The notes beneath the pieces were generated by a model. That model had not been told where the DNA came from and ran no database searches. It saw only the letters and a list, made by a program, of their open reading frames with translations. Positions 8,983 to 17,735 of a DNA stretch of 64,000 nucleotides are shown here, piece after piece (position 1 is the stretch's first letter; every line of letters starts with the position of its first letter). The DNA is from Winogradskyella vidalii (GTDB lineage: Bacteria; Bacteroidota; Bacteroidia; Flavobacteriales; Flavobacteriaceae). A program made the position numbers and the translations under genes. The stretch is from contig NZ_JABFDG010000001.1 of the NCBI RefSeq assembly GCF_013403955.1, forward strand, positions 1,302,001-1,366,000. Direction: 5' to 3'.

Positions 8983-10497
8983 TTAATTAGAAATATATTT
9001 AAACGATTCCTTTTTTGTCCCATTTTTATCAATAAACCCAAAATGCTTTTGAGCATTTTTACGCCAAGGAAGTTTACCTACAACTTCCTTTGGTATGTAT
9101 GTAAAGTCATATAAAGTCCAAGACATAAATTGTAAGTTATTAACTGCAATGAGTTCTTGGATTTTTTTGTGGTAATTAGCTTGGTCTTCTTCTGAAGATC
9201 CATGTGGTTTCCAAAAGCCAGAATAAGAAGATATTCCAAATTCCTGCAATACTAAGGGTTTATTCGGGATTTCTTTTTTTAAGGTTTTTATAGCTGTGTC
9301 TAATTCCTCTAAATCTTCGTAATAATGAAAAGATACTATATCTACTTTGTCTTTTAAAATAGGAGCACTTTGTGTATTAGACCAACCTATAGTGACCGGG
9401 TGAATAGAATCTGTAGATTTTACAATAGCTATCATATGGTCTAACCATGCAACCACATTTGCTTTACCTCGAGATTCAAAATCTAAATTGGGCTCATTTT
9501 TAATATCCCAAGCAATAATAGCGTTGTGGTCTTTAAATGTAGAGACAATGATTTCAGCATGACGTTGGTTTAAGGTCCAGTCCATAACAGAATAATCCCC
9601 GTAAAAATCGAATAGCGTTAACACCACTTTTAAGTGCTCAGCTTCAGCTAAATCTAAAGTTTGTTTAAGTTTTTCTAGCTTTTCTGGTTTTACATTAGCT
9701 TTTCCAAAATCTTCATATTGCACAAAAATACGGACGGAATTTAATCCAGCGTCTTTTATAATTTTAAAGTCTTTAGCAATAGTTTCAGTAGAAAAATCAT
9801 CGCCAAACATATCCCAAGGATTAGCTTGTGGGTAATAGTTGATGCCTTTAATGTCAATATTATCGGTTGCAATGGTTTTAGCTTCAAAATGGTAAGGCTT
9901 ACTTTCTTCTTTTACCAAATGTCGAATCCGCCAAAATCCATCTTCCAGTAAAAATACCATTTTATAGGTTGAGGTTTCGGTAGTTTCAAGTATTAGTTTT
10001 TCAGCTTTAAAAACACGTTTGTATTCTACCACATTTCTATCGGTAACGACTGCCAATTGTCCATCTTCACTAAAAAATTCTAAAGTAGGATTATGGTTTA
10101 AGGTTGTGGCTTCTATGCTAATGTTTTTAGATTTGTTTAGAGTAATAAAATCATACAGGTTTTTTCTAGCACTATCGGTATAATAATCTTTTATACCTGC
10201 TGTTTTGTTGCTCTTGTAAGCTATTTGTTTTACATACCAAGCGTCCAAATAATCATTTTGTAAGGCGCTTAAATTTTCGTTATCCATTGGTCGCCCTTCG
10301 TTTTGTAAAGGTTCCCAAGTTAACTTTGGTGTGTATTGTTCTACTTTTTGTATTTCAGTATGTAACATACTACTTCGGTCTGCACCTGTATTTAAGTAAC
10401 TAAATAAGGCACTAACACCAGAAATAATAAAGGCAATAACCATAATATATGAGATAATTAATATGGTACGTAGTATGTTCTTGTTAAGACCTACCAT
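8983..10497 (-). CDS. Membrane-anchored GH5-like glycoside hydrolase
   Basis: A 504-residue protein with an N-terminal transmembrane anchor (about 8-35), a periplasmic NTF2/Cys-free alpha-beta segment (about 45-200), and a clan GH-A TIM barrel (about 213-500). The acid/base is visible as E335 in IKNEPN and the nucleophile as E419 in LVLQEFGIS, with SFHYY (389-393) between them, the layout of GH5 cellulases and mannanases. It probably trims or releases the polymer made by this cluster in the periplasm, as hydrolases do in cellulose, alginate and Pel loci. Its start codon overlaps the end of the upstream gene by 7 bases, so the two are translationally coupled. Substrate is inferred, not shown. 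Confidence 0.8.
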   Translation of the reverse strand: MVGLNKNILRTILIISYIMVIAFIISGVSALFSYLNTGADRSSMLHTEIQKVEQYTPKLTWEPLQNEGRPMDNENLSALQNDYLDAWYVKQIAYKSNKTAGIKDYYTDSARKNLYDFITLNKSKNISIEATTLNHNPTLEFFSEDGQLAVVTDRNVVEYKRVFKAEKLILETTETSTYKMVFLLEDGFWRIRHLVKEESKPYHFEAKTIATDNIDIKGINYYPQANPWDMFGDDFSTETIAKDFKIIKDAGLNSVRIFVQYEDFGKANVKPEKLEKLKQTLDLAEAEHLKVVLTLFDFYGDYSVMDWTLNQRHAEIIVSTFKDHNAIIAWDIKNEPNLDFESRGKANVVAWLDHMIAIVKSTDSIHPVTIGWSNTQSAPILKDKVDIVSFHYYEDLEELDTAIKTLKKEIPNKPLVLQEFGISSYSGFWKPHGSSEEDQANYHKKIQELIAVNNLQFMSWTLYDFTYIPKEVVGKLPWRKNAQKHFGFIDKNGTKKESFKYISN

Positions 10498-11705
10498 AGT
10501 GTTTTGGTGTTTATTTTTTTTGTTTTCCCTGCTGTTTCTATGCTGAAATTATAAGCGCCATTTTGATACATTGCGGGTTTTAAATTGAAATTAACATAAC
10601 CATTAAAAGATGTTTTTATAATGCTATCAATTAAAACGTGGTCTCTATAGATGTTTAATGTTACATGTAAGCCATCAGGAATCATTTGCCCCATAAAACT
10701 CTGTAAAGGACCAACGGTTATTGTTCTATTTTTATTTGAAAATAAGACGTCAAAATCTTCAATAACTTGTTTATAAGTTAGTGTAATGTTATCGCTTTCA
10801 GACATGCCATCTACGTAAGCTTTAATACGCCAAGTGTCTTCATAATCAGGATGAATTATTTTTGCTTGTGCAATACCATCTATAGTTGTCCCTGTAGTTT
10901 TTAAAATATTCTGATTCTTATTGGTAATGTAAAAGGTGACAAACGTCCCATCGCTTACGACATTATTTTGCTTGTCTTTAATGATTGATGTTGAAAACGT
11001 GGTCACCTGATTGCCATCTGCATAATCGTGTGGGCGTATTGCAGAAATAGTAAAATCTGTAGGAATTGCTGCAGCTACATTAATAGTAAATTCTTTGGAA
11101 TTAATACCTAAACTTTCTGAAGACACTAACATACGACCACTTTCTTTTTTTGAATAAATATTCCTAAAGGCGATTAAATTGTTGGTGTAAATAGCGTTTG
11201 TGTCTTCGGAATCTAAAAATTGATGCTTTTCTGTGACTAAAGTATTTGTAGGAACGGGATTGTCTAATGAATCCGTAGGTATAACCACTAGCATGGTGTA
11301 GTCTGTTTCGCCAGCTTCAATACTTGGCGGACCAATATAGGTTTCCATAGTAGCAACTTCAGCTTTTGGTTTAATATTGAAGCTTCCTTTTATAGAAGTT
11401 GTTTTGTCTGTCAATATCCAATTTACAACACCTATTTTTTTAGTTATGTGTTCTGGTAAGGTATATTCTAAGGTGTTTGAATTTAAAACACCAGAAATTA
11501 ACGTCGAACCAAAACTGTTAGAACAGTAAAGTAAAGGTTTGTCACTATTTGAAGTAGAAAATTTTAAACTAATAGGATTCCCCACTTCATACTGTGTTTG
11601 GGGTGTAATCAGTTTAATATTATATTCTTCATTCTGTTGTTTGACAGCAAAAGAGGACAATAAAATTAATCCTAAAAGAAACAGATATGTGAATTTGTTT
11701 GGCAT
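10491..11705 (-). CDS. Secreted protein with Ig-like repeats
   Basis: A 404-residue exported protein. A signal peptide (about 1-21, MPNKFTYLFLLGLILLSSFA) precedes two or three beta-rich domains; about 215-310 (DFTISAIRPHDYADGNQVTTFSTSIIKDKQNNVVSDGTFVTFYI) reads like a bacterial Ig-like/invasin domain and 320-400 like another beta sandwich. No catalytic motif is visible. It lies between the large membrane protein and the hydrolase, sharing a base with the former's stop codon (TAATG overlap) and overlapping the latter, so the three are one operon. A periplasmic scaffold or polymer-binding partner is a reasonable inference; the function is otherwise unknown. Confidence 0.65.
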   Translation of the reverse strand: MPNKFTYLFLLGLILLSSFAVKQQNEEYNIKLITPQTQYEVGNPISLKFSTSNSDKPLLYCSNSFGSTLISGVLNSNTLEYTLPEHITKKIGVVNWILTDKTTSIKGSFNIKPKAEVATMETYIGPPSIEAGETDYTMLVVIPTDSLDNPVPTNTLVTEKHQFLDSEDTNAIYTNNLIAFRNIYSKKESGRMLVSSESLGINSKEFTINVAAAIPTDFTISAIRPHDYADGNQVTTFSTSIIKDKQNNVVSDGTFVTFYITNKNQNILKTTGTTIDGIAQAKIIHPDYEDTWRIKAYVDGMSESDNITLTYKQVIEDFDVLFSNKNRTITVGPLQSFMGQMIPDGLHVTLNIYRDHVLIDSIIKTSFNGYVNFNLKPAMYQNGAYNFSIETAGKTKKINTKTLW

Positions 11706-14700
11706 TAATTAGGGTTTCCGATATAGGTGTTTATTTCTATTTTAATATAACTAAAATCTGGATGGTCAATTTTTTGTAGCTGAGTTTCCGAATGATTTTC
11801 AATTCTGTTAGGCACTATTTTACCAGCAATAGCATCGTTAGGAAGTCCGTTGACAAAAATATTAGACATATCTTCATTAATGATTTTTACTTTTCCATGG
11901 TTTAAAATTTCATATTTAAAATCTTGTTTTCGTTGTTGTCTGATACCAGCTTTTACAAATAAATGGTCTACCCAAAGCATATTTTTATGTTCATCATAAT
12001 AAGAGATGAGTAGCTGAGGTATTGTTATTTCTTGAATACCACTATTAAATAAATTTCCGCTAATGGTTTCGTCTTTAATATTCATGGCGCTTAAAACAAC
12101 ACTTTTGTATAAGTCAGAGCCTGATACATTTCCTGCAGCTTGTAAATTGAATTTGGTTGGTTGTTCTTCAAATTCAACAGGTGTAAATTCATCAGGATTA
12201 AAGGTGTCTGGAATAGAATCTTGCGTTTTAGACCAAGCAATACCTTCAAAATTAATTCTAAAACTGCTCAATTCTTTAGGCATTAATTTATGCTTCATGT
12301 GGTATTTTGCATTATATGTAGCAAGTTGTTTATTCGCATCGTTGTACAATGTTCCTTTTAAAATAACATCTGCAGGGACATTATCGATGTTTTGCACTTC
12401 ACCTATAATAGCATAATGCCCATTGTATTGGACCAGTTTTGCAGATACAACTTCTAAAACGGGTTGTTTTAAAATGTCTTCATGATGGGTTTGTTCTGTG
12501 GTAATACGACGTCTACCTTGATTAAAATATTTGGTAGCATTGGCAGAATATAATTGGTCTGGTGGTAAATCGTTATTTAATTCGTCGGGTTGTAAATACC
12601 ATTTTTTATTTCGTTTAGATAGCGTTTTGTAATCTACCTTTTCAATCTTTTCTAAAGGTGTAATCCATTGGCTGGTCACTTTTGCAGAGACTGTGCTATC
12701 GTTGTGTTTTGTAATTTCGGTTTTAATCGCATCCATTTTTGCATAACTACTTAATAAACCATCGGTTACCGAAATTTCTAACATATACTGTGCAATGGGC
12801 AGTTTGCTTTGTGGATCGATTAAGCTGTGTGCTTTTTCAAATTCTTTAAAATCTAAAGCATCATAATAGGCTATTATGGCATTTTCAGGACTACGTTGCG
12901 AGTCGTTTTTTAAATAGAATACGTATACGCCGTAAAACACTACAATAGCCAAAAATAATGACCAAATATGCGTGACTCTCAATACATGTCTATTAAATTT
13001 AGTGTAAGAAACCGAATATTTTAAAAAATCGGGTAGAGGTTTTACACGTGTTTTTAGCATGTTAACCCAAAGCATTTGTATGTTTAAAACAAAGGCAACT
13101 AATACAGTTAAAAACGGAATAACGCCCCACATTATTTTTAACCAAGTAGCCACATCTTCTTTTGGTAAAATAGAAGATACTGGTGGGATATTAAGGCGTT
13201 CCCAAACCATAATGCCATTTTCTAATTGTCGTAAACGTTGCCAACCACAGAAGTAGAGAATAGGGTCGTAAAATTTATCGTTAGAAAATATGTATTTGAG
13301 GTTGTATTTTTCTGGTGTGGTTAAAAATTGTTGTAACGATCCAATACCCGCAACGCCTTTAAATTTTGAGTTTTCTAACCGCTCAATGGGTCTTGTTGTT
13401 AATTCGGGGAGGCGTCTTGCAGAGTGGTAGTTTCCATCGACCGTTAAGGCATTGGTTTGTGCACTTAACCAAGCCATTTGGTCGCCAAAACCAAGGGTTA
13501 AAAAGCGCCATTTATCATGATCATCTTGATTTAAGAAATTCACAATGGGCAACATCTTTATTTTTTGTGGTTGTGACGGTCTAAAATAGTTGAGACTCAT
13601 GGTGAAAACAACCATAAAAACAACTAGTCCCGCTAGTAATCCACCAGTAATACGATGATAAACGGCTCCAAACTTTTTTTGAATCAATGTCTTTAAGTCG
13701 CCTTCAACGAAACGGTAGGCAAATTCACCCAATAAAGGAATGGATAAAATGGAAGCCCAAAGTGTAAAACGGTCTAAGGTTAAAATATTAAAAGCAGTTT
13801 CGCCTAACATTTTAAGAGGAATAGGCGTAGTACCACCCGTTCCTAAAATGGTGCAAATAGTAACCGATAATCCAAAAAACAGATAACGCTTGCTGTAATA
13901 TCTGTAAAATATGTAAGGTAACAGCACTAATAATATACCCCAAGGAATTAAAAAGAAGACTAAACCAGAAGAGGTGATTTCTAAAAAATTATCGCGAGAC
14001 CCATGAGGAATTGGTACTTGTGTAATTGGGTTGGCTTTAGAGTTCAACCAATACGGAAAAATACAGCCTATAATTAAGACTAAAGATAACATCCCAAAGC
14101 TTACAATACGTTTAAAGAGTTTAAAGAAACTATTTAAAAATAACTTAAAAGTGACGTCTTTTATAGAACTTACTTGTTCTCTAGACACATCCATTATCAC
14201 CATACCTATTAACGGGAAAATAAAGAAAATCATTCCAAAGATAGGAGTGACGTGATGCGAGGTAACCGTTACAGCAATAAGCGATAAACTGGTTGCTAAA
14301 TACCATTTTCTACCCGTTTTTAACCATAAATAGATTTCGGGTAAGGCATGCATTAATACAGAAACACCAATAATACTTGGTAGTTGACCAAAGATGTGAA
14401 GCGTTTCTACAAAAGAGGAGGAAAATACAGCTAATAACGAGGCATAACCAGCAACAGTTTTATTCCCTGTCATCATCAAAGAAAAACGATATGTTCCTGT
14501 AATAAATAATACAATAGCTATTAACGCTACGCTAAACATGCCGAATTTTAAGCCACCAATAAGGGAGAGTAACCCTATAGATTGGTGAACTAAGGGGGGA
14601 TAACTTTGTACGGTAAAACCAGTATACCATTCATAATTCCAAGGTTCAAACCAACTGTTCGCATAATGATCCGCAAAAAACAGATGTATTAAAGCATCAT

Positions 14701-14794
14701 AAGTGGTCTCCAAGGTAAAAAAGATGGCACTACCGTGAAAAGCTAATCCTAAGAGAAGCGCAGATATTAAGTATTTGTTCGAGGTTTCTTTCAT
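11705..14794 (-). CDS. Large polytopic membrane protein, GT-C/PTPS-related type
   Basis: A 1029-residue protein. About residues 10-400 hold 10 or more membrane helices with a periplasmic first loop carrying acidic and aromatic residues (TTYDALIHLFFADHY ... WNYEWYTGFTVQSYPPL), resembling the first loop of GT-C glycosyltransferases and the '6-pyruvoyl-tetrahydropterin synthase-related' membrane family. Two further helices lie near 555 and 615. The last ~390 residues are periplasmic: an NTF2-like part (about 650-740) and beta-sandwich parts with FxLYD-like sequence (VVSAKLVQYNGHYAIIGEVQN). It heads the operon with the Ig-like protein and hydrolase and is divergent from the RR-GT2 gene. It is a candidate polymerase or lipid-linked-sugar transferase; this is inference. 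Confidence 0.6.
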   Translation of the reverse strand: MKETSNKYLISALLLGLAFHGSAIFFTLETTYDALIHLFFADHYANSWFEPWNYEWYTGFTVQSYPPLVHQSIGLLSLIGGLKFGMFSVALIAIVLFITGTYRFSLMMTGNKTVAGYASLLAVFSSSFVETLHIFGQLPSIIGVSVLMHALPEIYLWLKTGRKWYLATSLSLIAVTVTSHHVTPIFGMIFFIFPLIGMVIMDVSREQVSSIKDVTFKLFLNSFFKLFKRIVSFGMLSLVLIIGCIFPYWLNSKANPITQVPIPHGSRDNFLEITSSGLVFFLIPWGILLVLLPYIFYRYYSKRYLFFGLSVTICTILGTGGTTPIPLKMLGETAFNILTLDRFTLWASILSIPLLGEFAYRFVEGDLKTLIQKKFGAVYHRITGGLLAGLVVFMVVFTMSLNYFRPSQPQKIKMLPIVNFLNQDDHDKWRFLTLGFGDQMAWLSAQTNALTVDGNYHSARRLPELTTRPIERLENSKFKGVAGIGSLQQFLTTPEKYNLKYIFSNDKFYDPILYFCGWQRLRQLENGIMVWERLNIPPVSSILPKEDVATWLKIMWGVIPFLTVLVAFVLNIQMLWVNMLKTRVKPLPDFLKYSVSYTKFNRHVLRVTHIWSLFLAIVVFYGVYVFYLKNDSQRSPENAIIAYYDALDFKEFEKAHSLIDPQSKLPIAQYMLEISVTDGLLSSYAKMDAIKTEITKHNDSTVSAKVTSQWITPLEKIEKVDYKTLSKRNKKWYLQPDELNNDLPPDQLYSANATKYFNQGRRRITTEQTHHEDILKQPVLEVVSAKLVQYNGHYAIIGEVQNIDNVPADVILKGTLYNDANKQLATYNAKYHMKHKLMPKELSSFRINFEGIAWSKTQDSIPDTFNPDEFTPVEFEEQPTKFNLQAAGNVSGSDLYKSVVLSAMNIKDETISGNLFNSGIQEITIPQLLISYYDEHKNMLWVDHLFVKAGIRQQRKQDFKYEILNHGKVKIINEDMSNIFVNGLPNDAIAGKIVPNRIENHSETQLQKIDHPDFSYIKIEINTYIGNPN

Positions 14795-14860
14795 TTAGAG
14801 CCTAAGCTATAACAACATGGTAAAGATATATAATTTAAATAGGGGTTCTATTTTTAATTA

Positions 14861-14897
14861 TCTACAGAAATCTACCATTCATCTACACTTGTCTATA
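14861..14897. promoter_or_regulatory. Helically phased TCTAC repeats in divergent promoter
   Basis: TCTAC occurs at 14861, 14871 and 14882, and TCTAT at 14892, spaced 10, 11 and 10 bp apart so they fall on one face of the helix. They lie between the 11705-14794 operon and the RR-GT2 gene, about 40-75 bp upstream of a -7 box. This looks like a multi-site operator for an unknown regulator. Confidence 0.4.
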
Positions 14898-14936
14898 GGT
14901 TAAGCTAAATTAGAATTTTAGAATTGTCTTCTACTG

Positions 14937-14944
14937 TACTTTTG
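14937..14944 (+). promoter_or_regulatory. Putative -7 promoter box of the RR-GT2 gene
   Basis: TACTTTTG is a perfect TAnnTTTG box. It predicts a transcript start near 14949 and a 5' leader of about 27 bases before the ATG at 14976. Confidence 0.5.
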
Positions 14945-14975
14945 ACTTAACAAATAATATAAAAATCTACTTATT

Positions 14976-16154
14976 ATGAAAGTTTTAGCCATAGACGACC
15001 AACAGTTAGTATTACTTCCTTTAGAAAAAAGATTAGTTGAATTGGGTTATGAGGTAAAAATAGAAACGGATGCTACTAAAGGATTAGAATTATACGATTC
15101 TTTTCATCCAGATTTAGTAATTGTAGATATTAACATGCCAGGGCTATCTGGCTTAGACTTTGTAAAATACATTAGAGTAACTAAGAATTCGCAGACACCA
15201 ATTATGGTTTTGTCTGGAAATACACAAGACGAAACCATTACAGAAGGATTTGAGTTAGGTATAAATGATTATATGAAAAAACCTTTAAGCCTTAATGAAA
15301 TCAGTGCACGTGTAAAACGTTTAATTGGTGCGCCAGAAACGCAAAATTCTGTAGTTAAAAGCGATGTAATGATTCAAGAACGCTGTGTAGGAGTTGTGAT
15401 TCCTTGTTATAATGAAGAAGAACGATTATTTAGAGATGAATTTATTACTTATATCGATAAAAACTCTGGTTATCATTTATGTTTTGTAAACGACGGAAGT
15501 ACGGATAAAACTTTAGAGCTTTTAAAAGATTTACAAAAGGGAAGAGAAGATTTTATTACGGTTTATGATTGCGAAAAAAATGGAGGCAAAGCTGAAGCTG
15601 TACGTTTAGGAATGCTTCATATGGCTAAAAAAGAAGATTTAGATTATATAGGTTTTTTAGATGCCGATTTATCAACAGATTTAGCTGATTTTGATGATTT
15701 AGTTAAGACGATTGAAACCTCTGATTTTAAAATTGTAAGTGGATCTCGAATCTCTAGAATGGGAGCAAATATTACTAAGGAGTCGGCACGAAAAATAATA
15801 AGTCTAACCATTAATTTCATTATCCGAAAGATTTTAAAAATGGACTTCAAAGACACCCAATGTGGTGCTAAAATATTTAGTAAGGATGTTATTAAAATAG
15901 CATTTGGAGAAAAGTTTGTTACACAATGGATTTTTGATGTTGAAATTTTTAAAAGAATGAGTATCCATTTTGGTTTAAAAAAGGCCAAAGCGATGCTATG
16001 TGAACAACCTTTAAAACGTTGGATTCATGCCGATGGCTCTAAATTATCTATGAAAGATTCAGTGAAAATTGTTGGTCAATTAGCACAAATTGCTTGGGTT
16101 TATAGATCAAAAAAATCAGATGGTAATGCCCCTAAAAACTTAGAGGTTGCATAA
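14976..16154 (+). CDS. Response regulator receiver fused to GT2 glycosyltransferase
   Basis: A 392-residue two-domain protein. Residues 1-118 are a complete receiver domain with the acidic pocket D7/D8, the phospho-acceptor D51 (VIVDINMPG), switch Ser S80 and K102 (KKPL). Residues ~138-345 are a GT-A glycosyltransferase family 2 domain of the dolichyl-phosphate-sugar synthase type: VIPCYNEEE, VNDGSTD (171-177) and the metal-binding DAD (229-231), then GGKAEAVRLGM. No membrane helices are visible, so it would use a lipid acceptor peripherally. Phosphorylation by a histidine kinase could switch sugar transfer on or off directly, without transcription. It starts an operon with a half-length GT2 protein and phosphomannose isomerase. 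Domain identities are firm; the control mechanism is inference. Confidence 0.85.
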   Translation: MKVLAIDDQQLVLLPLEKRLVELGYEVKIETDATKGLELYDSFHPDLVIVDINMPGLSGLDFVKYIRVTKNSQTPIMVLSGNTQDETITEGFELGINDYMKKPLSLNEISARVKRLIGAPETQNSVVKSDVMIQERCVGVVIPCYNEEERLFRDEFITYIDKNSGYHLCFVNDGSTDKTLELLKDLQKGREDFITVYDCEKNGGKAEAVRLGMLHMAKKEDLDYIGFLDADLSTDLADFDDLVKTIETSDFKIVSGSRISRMGANITKESARKIISLTINFIIRKILKMDFKDTQCGAKIFSKDVIKIAFGEKFVTQWIFDVEIFKRMSIHFGLKKAKAMLCEQPLKRWIHADGSKLSMKDSVKIVGQLAQIAWVYRSKKSDGNAPKNLEVA

Positions 16155-16175
16155 TTTATCTAATAACAACGATTA

Positions 16176-16658
16176 ATGAGAATTGGAATTATAATAATTT
16201 TTCATAATAATGAAACTGACATTGATACGACCTTCTTTATAGAGCAAATTAAAGCCTCCGAGTATATTGATTTATGTTTTGTAGATAATGAAAGCAAAGA
16301 TGCCACCATAAGCGTATTAGAAGACATTAAAGAAGCATGTCCTACAAAAGTATCTGTGATTGAAATTAAGCGTTCTGTATCTGAAATAGCAGCAACCAAA
16401 GCAGGAGCACGATATATGTTTAATGAGTTTAATTTAAAGCATATTGGGTATATTAATGTGAATGCTTTAAAACCAGAAGAACAAACTTTAAATGCGCTTA
16501 TTAAGAGTTTTTGCACCCATAAAGATGGTATTATAGACTTTAATTTAAAAACAATAAAAGATCAAGAGATTAAAAAAACATTGTTTAAAAGTGTTTTTTC
16601 TGTTGTAGAGTATTTACAACATATAGAAAGCTCTTTACTAGTAACCCCAACCACTTAA
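16176..16658 (+). CDS. Half-length GT2-like protein
   Basis: A 160-residue protein that matches only the nucleotide-binding front half of a family 2 glycosyltransferase: MRIGIIIIFHNNETD (strand 1 and loop), LCFVDNESKDAT (the VDNxSxD motif), then a helix (VSEIAATKAGARYMF). The expected DxD metal-binding motif is replaced by NVNALKPEE (about 91-99), and the acceptor-binding half is missing. It is therefore probably catalytically inactive, either a regulatory partner of a glycosyltransferase or a decaying gene. It follows the RR-GT2 gene by 21 bases and precedes manA by 20 bases, so it is co-transcribed with both. Confidence 0.6.
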   Translation: MRIGIIIIFHNNETDIDTTFFIEQIKASEYIDLCFVDNESKDATISVLEDIKEACPTKVSVIEIKRSVSEIAATKAGARYMFNEFNLKHIGYINVNALKPEEQTLNALIKSFCTHKDGIIDFNLKTIKDQEIKKTLFKSVFSVVEYLQHIESSLLVTPTT

Positions 16659-16678
16659 CCCTAAAATTCTAGAAACTC

Positions 16679-17647
16679 ATGCAAACTTATCCTATAAAAT
16701 TTCAACCTATTTTAAAAGAAAAAATTTGGGGAGGAGAAAAACTCGCTACACTCTTAAATAAATCTTCAACGTCTAATAATATTGGGGAAAGCTGGGAGAT
16801 ATCAGGAGTTAAAGAAAATGTCTCTACCGTTTCTAATGGTATTTACAAAGGTTTAACCTTAAATGAATTAATAAAAACATATAAAAGTGAATTTTTAGGA
16901 GTATCTAATAGTAACACTTTTGGCGAAAATTTTCCTTTGCTAATAAAATTTTTAGATGCTAAAACAAATTTATCTGTACAAGTGCATCCAGATGATGAGA
17001 TGGCTAAAGAACACCATCAATCTTTCGGAAAAACAGAAATGTGGTATATTATGGATAGTGATAATAATGCCGAAATTGTTTTAGGTCTAAAGAATGATGA
17101 TGTCGATAAAAGTGTGTTAGCAGATATTAATGCCACTAATATAGATGCTATTTTTAATACTGAAAAAGTAAAACAAGGCGATAGTTATTTTATTCCAGCA
17201 GGAAAAATTCATGCTATTGGTGCTGGTGTTTTGGCGGCAGAAATTCAGCAAACAAGTGATATTACCTACCGCGTTTACGATTGGGATCGTATAGATGCTG
17301 ATGGTGTTCAACGAGAATTACATACTAAATTAGCCCAAGAAGCTACCAAAACTTTTACCTCAAACGGAAAACGTAATTACCAATTAAGTGATAAGGAAAC
17401 TTGTAATTTAGTGAATTGTGATTTTTTTACAACAAATATTTTTGAAGTAAAAGGGACGGAATATAAAGATTATAATAACCTTGATAGTTTTGTGATTTTT
17501 ATGTGTGTAGAAGGTGCTGTAGAAATCAACGTAGATAACAGTAGTGAATCGATTAAAATGGGAGAAACTATTTTAATTCCGGCAAACACAAAAGAGGTTG
17601 TTTTTAATGCTCAACAGGCTAAACTGCTAGAGGTTTATATACAGTAG
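16679..17647 (+). CDS. manA: Mannose-6-phosphate isomerase, class I
   Basis: A 322-residue cytoplasmic zinc enzyme interconverting fructose-6-phosphate and mannose-6-phosphate. The short class I form is complete: QPILKEKIWGGEKL at the N terminus, the zinc/substrate motif VQVHPDDEMA (about 100-109), GKTEMWYIM, and PAGKIHAIGAGVLAAEIQQTSDITYRVYDWDR (about 172-203), which holds the PxGxxHA and RxYDxxR signatures. It supplies mannose-6-phosphate, the precursor of GDP-mannose. As the last gene of the RR-GT2 operon it ties the polysaccharide cluster to mannose-containing or mannose-derived polymer synthesis. Confidence 0.93.
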   Translation: MQTYPIKFQPILKEKIWGGEKLATLLNKSSTSNNIGESWEISGVKENVSTVSNGIYKGLTLNELIKTYKSEFLGVSNSNTFGENFPLLIKFLDAKTNLSVQVHPDDEMAKEHHQSFGKTEMWYIMDSDNNAEIVLGLKNDDVDKSVLADINATNIDAIFNTEKVKQGDSYFIPAGKIHAIGAGVLAAEIQQTSDITYRVYDWDRIDADGVQRELHTKLAQEATKTFTSNGKRNYQLSDKETCNLVNCDFFTTNIFEVKGTEYKDYNNLDSFVIFMCVEGAVEINVDNSSESIKMGETILIPANTKEVVFNAQQAKLLEVYIQ

Positions 17648-17684
17648 CTATATTTAAACAATTTTTTTAAAAGCCATGTGACTT

Positions 17685-17729
17685 TGTAACATTGGTTACA
17701 GCGCAGAGGGAAGATAGTTTTTAGCTTTG
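17685..17729 (+). promoter_or_regulatory. CRP/FNR-type operator (site 1) and -7 box, TauE/SafE gene
   Basis: A perfect palindrome TGTAAC-ATTG-GTTACA (17685-17700) lies 21 bp before a perfect -7 box TAGCTTTG (17722-17729). The predicted start is near 17733, so the operator is centred near -40.5, a class II activator position. The leader before the ATG at 17736 would be only a few bases. Confidence 0.7.
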
Positions 17730-17735
17730 TTAGAC

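Noticed and set aside
11705..14794. 6-pyruvoyl-tetrahydropterin synthase enzyme
   Set aside because: The name belongs to the annotation of a related membrane family; no enzyme fold or metal-binding His set of the true synthase is seen.
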